Of a stretch of 16,570 nt of DNA, positions 6,589-12,636 are shown piece by piece (the first letter of the stretch is position 1; the number at the start of each line of letters is the position of its first letter). A program made the translations under genes and the position numbers. The stretch is from Candidatus Saccharimonadota bacterium (GTDB taxonomy: Bacteria > Patescibacteriota > Saccharimonadia > Saccharimonadales > Saccharimonadaceae). The stretch is taken from positions 1 through 16,570 of the forward strand of contig JAFOHW010000023.1 in the NCBI GenBank assembly GCA_017421685.1. Direction: 5' to 3'. The notes beneath the pieces were generated by a model that saw only the letters and a list, made by a program, of their open reading frames with translations, was not told the origin of the DNA and ran no database searches.

Positions 6589-8338
6589 TCACTCCAGTAT
6601 TTGGTGCTTTAGGTATAATAAAGGATGCTTCCTTTAAATTGCTTTTCAATGAGTTTTTTCTGCCATCTCCCTTATCCGCAAAACCTACCTCTAATTCGGT
6701 CTGAACCTCTTCTCCACGCAAATCGTTCCCTAACGGAATCAAAGTTAAGGTATTCTCCGATTCTGGCGTCAGCCCAGTAATCGTAAAACTAGTCTCTTCA
6801 GTTGTTCCTAGGATTGTATCATCTAAAATTACTAACGTTCGATTTCCTGTAGTAGAAAAACTAATTTTCGCTTCTGGACCAGCATCATGTTTAACTTCTA
6901 AGTTCTCTATTTTCGGAAGTTCTCTAGGCGCGACATCTTCCTCTACTCTTGGCAAGCTATCATACCGCTCTATAATATAGTCAGTTAACAAACTAAGCTC
7001 ATTAAAATCGGTTACTATTTTTCCGTCCGTTAATCTTGCCAGCTCGCTATAAGAGTCACCGTATTTAGCCGTCGTAATGATATAAAAATTTACTGGATCA
7101 ATTTTCTTGCTTAAAGCTACAACCTCATCGAGTGTCATTCCGTCGCGGTCTGGCGACAAAAAATCCGCGTCTGTCAGAATCACTAATGATTTCGTCGAAC
7201 CATATTTCCATTCTAAATCAGTCATGACATTAAACGATGCCGAAAGCAGTGATTCCGGGTTATCTCCACCCCCGTCAACCGTGATTTTGGAAAGCTCTGT
7301 CTGGAAAGTTTCTAAGCTACAAGTTTCAAAATCACAATGCAAAACCGGATTATACGGGTCATTTAAATCTCGATAATCATATAAGGCAACTCTTCCTCCA
7401 ACTACCAAGGTTTCCTCTGCTAGGCGCAGAGCTTCCGTTTTGTATTTGTCTATCATTTTCGCCATCGACCCCGTCGAATCAATCAAAATCGCCGTATCGT
7501 GGGGCGAAGAAACATGGTTTTCTAGTCCGAAATTCTTTGTGATTTTGTCAAAAATAACCCTAGAAGCGTCTTCGTATAAATTATCTGAAATATAAGCAAG
7601 ATGATCGCTTATATTAAGATGGGAACTACAAAAAATATCACGCTTATTGCACCAAGTCCCGACTTTCCCATAAAATTCCTCTGGTTCATATGGAACATAA
7701 CCCCCGAGAAGCCCCTTATACGCCTGGCAATCTGGAACGTACGTACGATAATCTGACAAATTTTCTCCTCGGCAAGCCGACGGAAATATCCCCTTTCCCT
7801 CGGGAAGATAAATTTTTGGATCACCGAAAGTCGCTACGTATATTATTTTATTAGAGTTTAAGTTTCTTAATGCTTTCGACACAACCATCGCTCCCTGCGA
7901 ATATCCCCCGATGATATATTTCGTGTCTGGACAGCTTGAGCTATTTATTAAATTGTCAAGTTTTTTCACACCAGACTTCACGCTATCGCCAAACTCATAA
8001 GATTCTCCGGCGCCAAAAAACGCTCCTAAAGATACATCTAATTTGTCAATCCCAACTCCGATCGCTGGATAATCTAGATCAATAAATTCGTAATCTAGAG
8101 CTATAGTTTTCAGCTTCGCTTCAATTGTGTTTTTGAACTCTAAATAATTCGGATCGTTATTCAGTTCTCCGCCTGAACCTCTCGCGAACACAACTCGAAG
8201 ACTTGGGCATCCCGTCGCACTAACCTTTTTTATGGGTATGCTTGCGCCAAAAATCAACGCCGAAGCTAAAAATAAGTATCTGGTTTTAATTTTTTGCTTT
8301 TGCCCACCCAGTTTCTTAATCAAGGTTTTACCTCGCAT
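6536..8338 (-). CDS. Secreted cutinase-like esterase fused to VWA and FnIII-like domains
   Basis: A 600-residue exported protein. Residues 20-41 form a signal peptide (YLFLASALIFGAS..., cleavage near VSA/T). Residues 44-270 form a cutinase-family alpha/beta hydrolase: ARGSG at 52-56, the nucleophile elbow GYSQG at 145-149 (S147), then D234 framed by C230 and C237 (C-NKRD-IF-C) and H246 (SDHLAY), a complete catalytic triad in cutinase order. Residues 280-465 form a von Willebrand A domain with a metal-site motif DSTGS (287-291), GGGDNPES (356-363) and TDAD (389-392). Residues 472-555 look FnIII-like. PKAPNTG (576-582) resembles a sortase-type signal, but no membrane helix follows. The gene has its own promoter and a strong AGGAGG site three bases before the ATG. 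Known cutinases cleave ester bonds in cutin, lipids or triglycerides; action on a host's mycolate or lipid envelope is inference. Confidence 0.9.
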   Translation of the reverse strand: MRGKTLIKKLGGQKQKIKTRYLFLASALIFGASIPIKKVSATGCPSLRVVFARGSGGELNNDPNYLEFKNTIEAKLKTIALDYEFIDLDYPAIGVGIDKLDVSLGAFFGAGESYEFGDSVKSGVKKLDNLINSSSCPDTKYIIGGYSQGAMVVSKALRNLNSNKIIYVATFGDPKIYLPEGKGIFPSACRGENLSDYRTYVPDCQAYKGLLGGYVPYEPEEFYGKVGTWCNKRDIFCSSHLNISDHLAYISDNLYEDASRVIFDKITKNFGLENHVSSPHDTAILIDSTGSMAKMIDKYKTEALRLAEETLVVGGRVALYDYRDLNDPYNPVLHCDFETCSLETFQTELSKITVDGGGDNPESLLSASFNVMTDLEWKYGSTKSLVILTDADFLSPDRDGMTLDEVVALSKKIDPVNFYIITTAKYGDSYSELARLTDGKIVTDFNELSLLTDYIIERYDSLPRVEEDVAPRELPKIENLEVKHDAGPEAKISFSTTGNRTLVILDDTILGTTEETSFTITGLTPESENTLTLIPLGNDLRGEEVQTELEVGFADKGDGRKNSLKSNLKEASFIIPKAPNTGVTMKTIDDNDRRKGIYKL

Positions 8339-8341
8339 TTT

Positions 8342-8347
8342 CCTCCT
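8342..8347 (-). promoter_or_regulatory. Consensus ribosome-binding site of the cutinase-VWA gene
   Basis: AGGAGG reads 8347-8342 on the minus strand, with only three bases to the ATG at 8338. It fixes that start and stands out because most genes in this window have no visible ribosome-binding site. Confidence 0.7.
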
Positions 8348-8364
8348 ATTTTTAAGTTTTCGAA

Positions 8365-8394
8365 ATTATAAGCACGCCAAAGAAAATATTTCAA
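8365..8394 (-). promoter_or_regulatory. Promoter of the cutinase-VWA gene
   Basis: On the minus strand TTGAAA (8394-8389), 18 bases, TATAAT (8370-8365). The predicted start near 8358 gives a leader of about 20 bases that includes the AGGAGG site. This is the conventional led arrangement. Confidence 0.65.
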
Positions 8395-8428
8395 GCATTT
8401 TAAAACGCCTAGGCTTAAAAATATCTGC

Positions 8429-8457
8429 TTGTCGCTTTCGAAAAGCTCCTGTATAAT
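8429..8457 (+). promoter_or_regulatory. Promoter of the dCMP deaminase gene
   Basis: TTGTCG (8429-8434), 17 bases, TATAAT (8452-8457), then ten bases to ATG 8468. Its position rules out the upstream in-frame TTG at 8429 as the translation start, because that codon is part of the -35 box. Confidence 0.75.
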
Positions 8458-8467
8458 AAATACTATT

Positions 8468-9019
8468 ATGGGAAAACAACAGGATTGGGATGAATATTTT
8501 ATGAAAATCGCCGAAACCGTGGCGGAAAAATCTAAAGATCCTTCTTCTAAAATGGGGTGCGTTATTGTTGATAAAAAGAAGCGCGTCGTTTCGCTCGGCT
8601 ATAATGGTTTAATTCAGGGCGCCAACGAAGAAAAAATGACCTTGAGCGAACGCCCGATGAAATACCATTTCGTTATTCATTCCGAAATGAATGCTCTAAT
8701 TTTTGCACGACAAAGCGTCGAAGATTGTACGGTTTACAACCACGTTGCGACTTGTGAAAATTGCCTAAAACACTGTCTCCAAGCTGGAATTAAGCGTTTT
8801 GTCTACAGAGAACTCCGCGTCCATTCCCACTCTACCGACCCTAAAAAATCCATGACGAATTTAGAAACCGACGAAGCCGTGATTCGTCTCCTCTCTTCGC
8901 TACCAGATGTTGAAACTCTAAATCTCTCGAACGGAAAAACTTATATCGAGGACATACTTGATTCTTACGAAAAGAATTCTTCCGAATACGCCCGCCTCGC
9001 TCAATGGGTAAAGCCATGA
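8468..9019 (+). CDS. Deoxycytidylate (dCMP) deaminase family protein
   Basis: A zinc-dependent deaminase of the cytidine/deoxycytidylate family, expected to convert dCMP to dUMP, the precursor of dTMP. The zinc site is intact: H71-S-E73 (HSEMNAL; the family usually has HAE) and C96-x-x-C99 (TCENC), with the catalytic proton shuttle E73. Length from ATG 8468 is 183 residues, normal for the family. I chose this ATG because the region upstream holds the promoter. The last ~60 residues form an acidic helical tail. The stop overlaps the start of the next gene as ATGA, showing translational coupling. With uracil-DNA glycosylase and thymidylate kinase close by, a role in thymidine-nucleotide supply is likely. 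A related substrate, such as a deaminase acting on another cytidine nucleotide, cannot be excluded. Confidence 0.88.
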   Translation: MGKQQDWDEYFMKIAETVAEKSKDPSSKMGCVIVDKKKRVVSLGYNGLIQGANEEKMTLSERPMKYHFVIHSEMNALIFARQSVEDCTVYNHVATCENCLKHCLQAGIKRFVYRELRVHSHSTDPKKSMTNLETDEAVIRLLSSLPDVETLNLSNGKTYIEDILDSYEKNSSEYARLAQWVKP

Positions 9020-9492
9020 AAATGAAGCGAAAGAAAAATAATAAAGTTTTTTGGCTTTGGCTTAGCGGAGCTTTATTGATTCTGATTTTTATTATTTTAG
9101 TCTTAGTGCTCCCCTCCTCGAACTCTCAGCCGGAACCCTCAGCTCCCGTCGAACCTACGAAATCGGACACTTCCGAATCAGAAATCAAATCCGAAACAAC
9201 CGAAACCCCCGAACCATCATCGACCCCGGCGCCAGTCACAACGTCAGAGCCGGAACCTACTTCTGCCCCTACTTCCCCACAATCCTATACCACGCCACCG
9301 TCTGCCTTCTCTTGTTATCATAAAGACAATGGACGCTGTTGGGACGATTTAGAAGATGAAGCCTACTCTGCTGGACAATACGACAAACAATATGGTTATT
9401 ACGGCGCCACTCTGGAGTACCCCGACGACTGTGATGACCTATGTAGAGAAATTATCGAAGACGTTTACGACAAAGGTTGGTACGATTATTAA
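9016..9492 (+). CDS. Membrane-anchored stalk protein with a four-Cys acidic domain
   Basis: A 158-residue protein of unknown function. The N-terminus is basic (MKMKRKKNNK), followed by one membrane helix at 11-32. Residues 34-95 form a Pro/Ser/Thr/Glu-rich stalk, probably disordered and outside the cell. The C-terminal domain (97-158) carries C100, C108, C139 and C143, likely two disulfides, and is rich in Asp, Tyr and Gly. It contains two loosely similar segments, CWDDLEDEAYSAGQYDKQYGY and CDDLCREIIEDVYDKGWYDY, suggesting an internal duplication. I start it at ATG 9016, which overlaps the deaminase stop (ATGA); an ATG at 9004 is an alternative adding four residues. The stop abuts the ung stop on the other strand with no base between. 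A cell-surface or envelope role is inferred from topology only. Confidence 0.8.
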   Translation: MKMKRKKNNKVFWLWLSGALLILIFIILVLVLPSSNSQPEPSAPVEPTKSDTSESEIKSETTETPEPSSTPAPVTTSEPEPTSAPTSPQSYTTPPSAFSCYHKDNGRCWDDLEDEAYSAGQYDKQYGYYGATLEYPDDCDDLCREIIEDVYDKGWYDY

Positions 9493-10140
9493 TTACCAAA
9501 CAATTTCGTCCATGCCGTTCTTTTTCAAGAACTCATTGCATTTCGAAAACGGCCGGCTCCCAAAAAATCCATTATAAGCCGACAAAGGCGATGGGTGTAC
9601 CGATTCTAAAACCAAATGCTTCGAAGTGTCGATTAGTACCTTTTTATTGCGCGCATCTCTTCCCCACAGAATAAATACTAAATGCGGTCGTCTTTCGTTC
9701 AAATATTTAATTGTTTCAGTTGTAAAAATTTCCCAACCTTTTCCGCTATGGGATTTAGGTCGGTGCGCCTCAACAGTTAGCACAGTATTCAACAATAACA
9801 CCCCCTGTTTTTGCCAATTAGATAAACTCCCGCGTGGATTTGCATGTTTGCCGATGTCCGCATCGATTTCTTTATATATATTAATGAGACTCGGTGGGAT
9901 TGGTTGAGAATTTGGTACCGAAAAAGCCAAACCTTCTGCTGCGCCAGGCGTATGATACGGATCTTGCCCTAAAATTACCACTTTTACTTCGTCTAAGTCT
10001 GTCATAAACGCCCGAAAAACCAGTTCTTTCCGTGGAAAAATCGTCTTTTTTTCGTATTCTTCATGCAAAAAACCCGCAAGTTCCTTGAAATATGGTTTTT
10101 CGAATTCGCTTTTTAGAAACGGCTTCCAACTTTCGTGCAT
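9493..10140 (-). CDS. ung: Uracil-DNA glycosylase, family 1
   Basis: This enzyme excises uracil from DNA to start base-excision repair. At 215 residues it is close to the family norm. Diagnostic motifs: GQDPYH at 58-63 with catalytic D60, AFS near 72-74 (F73 stacks on uracil), LLLN at 115-118 (N118 recognises uracil), and HPSPLS at 182-187 with H182. ILWGRDA lies at 157-163. All active-site residues are present. The ATG at 10140 lies six bases after an extended -10, so the mRNA is probably leaderless. It diverges from tmk across a 95-base gap. Its TAA touches the TAA of the convergent stalk-protein gene, leaving no space for a terminator. Removing dUMP misincorporated from the pool fed by the neighbouring dCMP deaminase is a reasonable link. 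Confidence 0.97.
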   Translation of the reverse strand: MHESWKPFLKSEFEKPYFKELAGFLHEEYEKKTIFPRKELVFRAFMTDLDEVKVVILGQDPYHTPGAAEGLAFSVPNSQPIPPSLINIYKEIDADIGKHANPRGSLSNWQKQGVLLLNTVLTVEAHRPKSHSGKGWEIFTTETIKYLNERRPHLVFILWGRDARNKKVLIDTSKHLVLESVHPSPLSAYNGFFGSRPFSKCNEFLKKNGMDEIVW

Positions 10141-10146
10141 GGTTAG

Positions 10147-10155
10147 ATTATAACA
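10147..10155 (-). promoter_or_regulatory. Extended -10 promoter of ung, leaderless type
   Basis: TGTTATAAT reads 10155-10147 on the minus strand, with six bases to the ATG at 10140. The surrounding CGTGTTATAATC is identical over 12 bases to the promoter at 227-237. No convincing -35 is seen. Confidence 0.65.
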
Positions 10156-10220
10156 CGGAACACTATTTCGGAGACCATAAGTTCGGACAGCCGTGAGTAT
10201 ATCTAAGAAAATATGTTACA

Positions 10221-10229
10221 TGTTATAAT
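10221..10229 (+). promoter_or_regulatory. Extended -10 promoter of tmk, leaderless type
   Basis: TGTTATAAT (10221-10229), then six bases to the ATG at 10236. The expected start point coincides with the A of the ATG. There is no ribosome-binding site and no clear -35. Confidence 0.65.
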
Positions 10230-10235
10230 AAAAGC

Positions 10236-10841
10236 ATGTATATAGTTATCGAAGGGCAAGACGGTACCGGTAAATCTACCCAAGTCGAATTGCTTAAAAA
10301 ACATTACAAAAATCAAGGCAAAGAAGTAGTTATATTAGAAGAACCCGACGGTGATTTACCTCAAGCTCATGATTTACACGATATGATTTTGACTCGTGGT
10401 TACGATTTTGAGCCACTTAGCAATGTATTATTATTTACGGTCGCCCGTATTGAACTTTGGAAAAAAATCGCCGAACCGGTTTTAAAACGCGGAGGCATCG
10501 TGATTTCTGCCCGCAATTACTGGTCGACTTTAGCTTATCAAGGTTATGGCGAAGGTGTATCTAGAAATAAAATTATCCGCCTCACGAAAGAACTATTACC
10601 GGAAAAATATTTCCACCCAGATCACGGGTTTATTCTTACGGCTCCAGACGAAGTCCGTTTTGCTCGCCAAAAGAACCGTGGTAAAGCTACGGAAACTTTC
10701 GAGAAAAAAGCCGATGAATTCCAGCAAAAAGTTAACTCCGCCTATCCTAAAATCGCCAAAGATTTTAATTTAACAATTATCGATGCTTCCGGTACCATCG
10801 AAGAGGTATTTCAGCTATTATCAAAAGAGTTAAATCTGTAA
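10236..10841 (+). CDS. tmk: Thymidylate kinase-like protein
   Basis: A P-loop nucleoside monophosphate kinase, expected to phosphorylate dTMP to dTDP. Length 201 residues, normal for the family. The P-loop GQDGTGKST lies at 7-15, preceded by the usual YIVIEG. The dTMP-site segment is EEPDGD at 35-40 where most members have (R)EPGG. The DR(Y/H) motif reads SARNYWSTLAYQGYG (91-105): the Arg (R93) is kept but the Asp is Ala (A92). A LID-like stretch with RGKATETFEKKADEF follows at 148-162. The fold assignment is safe; substrate and full activity are less certain because of the changed DR motif. It sits alone on its strand with a promoter directly on the ATG, and its 3' end converges on the ABC operon with 31 bases between, which contain a T-run but no hairpin. 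Confidence 0.85.
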   Translation: MYIVIEGQDGTGKSTQVELLKKHYKNQGKEVVILEEPDGDLPQAHDLHDMILTRGYDFEPLSNVLLFTVARIELWKKIAEPVLKRGGIVISARNYWSTLAYQGYGEGVSRNKIIRLTKELLPEKYFHPDHGFILTAPDEVRFARQKNRGKATETFEKKADEFQQKVNSAYPKIAKDFNLTIIDASGTIEEVFQLLSKELNL

Positions 10842-10872
10842 TTTTTTCGCATTGAACAAACTCAAAAATAAA

Positions 10873-12636
10873 CTAATTCTCTGCGAACTGTGAATTATAG
10901 AGTTCAGCATAGAACCCATTTAATTTCAGTAATTCGTCATGGCTTCCTTGTTCAACGATATTTCCATCTTTCATAACGAGAATTAAATCAGAATTCCGAA
11001 TCGTCGAAAGCCTATGCGCAATCACGAACGAAGTCCGACCAGACGTGAGTTTTTCAAACGAATCTTGGATTAGTTGCTCAGTGCGTGTGTCGACATTAGA
11101 TGTTGCTTCGTCTAAAATCATCATCGGCGGATTACTAATCATTGCTCGTGCAATCGTGATTAGCTGTTTTTCTCCCGCCGAAATATTATCTGAATCTTCA
11201 CTAATTAGAGATTTATAGCCTTTCGGCAATGCTTCGATTATGTGACTAACATTACTCATTTTCGTAGCTCGTTTAATTTCTTCTAAGCTCGCCGATTGGT
11301 TCCCGTATCGTAAGTTTTCTTCGACCGTTCCCGAAAATAGCCAAGTATCCTGCAGAACCATTCCGAACATTTTTCTTACATCGGACCGCTTCATTTCTCG
11401 AGTTGGAACTCCATCAACAGTAATATATCCAGAATCTGGGTCGTAAAATCTCATCAGTAAATTAATAATCGTGGTTTTTCCAGCCCCCGTCGGCCCAACA
11501 ATCGCAACTTTCATCCCAGGCTTAACCTTTACCGAAAAATTCTTAATAATAGTACGATCTTTAGTATATCCAAAACTGACGTCGCAGAATTCTACTTCTC
11601 CCTTAACTTTTTCTATTGTTTTTGCCGGGACAAGATCTGGCTCCTCTTCTTCTTCATCGAGGAAATCGAAAATCCTTTCAGAAGCTGCCAGCAGAGACTG
11701 TAGAGTCGAGGTAGTCGAAGCTATTTCTGTAATCGGACGGTTAAAACGAGAAACATATTGAATGAAAGCCTGGATATCTCCAATATTAATCTGACCACGA
11801 ACCACGAAAACCCCACCGAGGATACAGACTGCAACATAACCTAAATTTGTGAAAATATGCGTTACCGGAAAAGATAAAGATGAAAAAATCTGAGCTTTTC
11901 TCGAAACAGTCGTCAATTTCTCATTTGTCCTATTAAAGTCAGCCAACGCGTCATCCTCGTAGGAATTAGACTTTATCACGATTTGTCCAGAATAATCCTC
12001 TTCAATCTTGCTATTTAGAACCCCTAAAGTGTTTTGTTGGTCTCGGAAATATTTCTGAGCATAATGCATGATCCGGGCAACGACTACGACGGAGATTGGA
12101 ACGACAACGAAAGTAATTAGGGAAAGTGGAATATTGATTGTTAACATAATAATCATTGTCCCGATTAGAGTCGTTAAACTCATGGAAATGTCGGCAATTT
12201 CTTGAGACATTGATGTAGTTAGAACATCGACATCGTTAGACATTCGGGAAAGCGTATCTCCATATTGATGTTTATCAAAATACGAAATTGGGAGCCTCGA
12301 GATCTTATCTAAAATTTTCTCACGCAATTCTTTAGTATAGCGAGCCGAAACAATCGCTAGGATATAAGCCTGTCCATATTGTAAAATTGCCGAGCCACAG
12401 AAAAGAACAATAATGATGATGGCTTTTTGTCCTAACGCCGACCAGTCAATTTCCGGATAACTATTTATTGCAATCGTTGTCATATCACCGAGTAGTTTCG
12501 GAATAAATAGGGATAAAATAGCCGAAGCTACTGTTAAAACTATCGAAATAATAATCGGAGTTCGGTGATGCTTTATCGACTTCAGGAAAATCTTAAATGA
12601 CTTTAACATGCTTTTATGATTTTTCGGACTATGCAT
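10873..12636 (-). CDS. ABC exporter half-transporter, catalytically complete ATPase
   Basis: A 587-residue type IV ABC exporter: six membrane helices (about 28-330), then a nucleotide-binding domain. Walker A GPTGAGKTT at 381-389, Walker B MMILDE with the catalytic glutamate E510, and the switch histidine H541 (IAHRLS) are all present. The signature is degenerate, NISAGEKQ at 484-491 instead of LSGGQ. This complements its partner upstream, which has a good signature but a broken Walker B and switch, so the two should form a heterodimer with one normal and one degenerate ATP site. The start ATG overlaps the partner's stop by eight bases (ATGCATAG) and has a GGAG ribosome-binding site six bases upstream (12646-12643), giving coupled translation in equal amounts. 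Known relatives of this type (TM287/288, BmrCD) export drugs or lipids; the substrate here is unknown. Confidence 0.93.
   Translation of the reverse strand: MHSPKNHKSMLKSFKIFLKSIKHHRTPIIISIVLTVASAILSLFIPKLLGDMTTIAINSYPEIDWSALGQKAIIIIVLFCGSAILQYGQAYILAIVSARYTKELREKILDKISRLPISYFDKHQYGDTLSRMSNDVDVLTTSMSQEIADISMSLTTLIGTMIIMLTINIPLSLITFVVVPISVVVVARIMHYAQKYFRDQQNTLGVLNSKIEEDYSGQIVIKSNSYEDDALADFNRTNEKLTTVSRKAQIFSSLSFPVTHIFTNLGYVAVCILGGVFVVRGQINIGDIQAFIQYVSRFNRPITEIASTTSTLQSLLAASERIFDFLDEEEEEPDLVPAKTIEKVKGEVEFCDVSFGYTKDRTIIKNFSVKVKPGMKVAIVGPTGAGKTTIINLLMRFYDPDSGYITVDGVPTREMKRSDVRKMFGMVLQDTWLFSGTVEENLRYGNQSASLEEIKRATKMSNVSHIIEALPKGYKSLISEDSDNISAGEKQLITIARAMISNPPMMILDEATSNVDTRTEQLIQDSFEKLTSGRTSFVIAHRLSTIRNSDLILVMKDGNIVEQGSHDELLKLNGFYAELYNSQFAEN

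Noticed and set aside
8429..8467. Upstream TTG start giving dCMP deaminase 13 extra residues
   Set aside because: The TTG is part of a TTGTCG-17-TATAAT promoter, and the extra residues do not look like family sequence; ATG 8468 is the better start.
9004..9015. ATG 9004 as the start of the stalk protein
   Set aside because: Possible, but the ATGA overlap at 9016 is the usual coupled arrangement, and the four extra residues add no recognised feature.
10842..10872. Terminator between tmk and the ABC genes
   Set aside because: A run of six T follows the tmk stop, but I find no stable stem before it.
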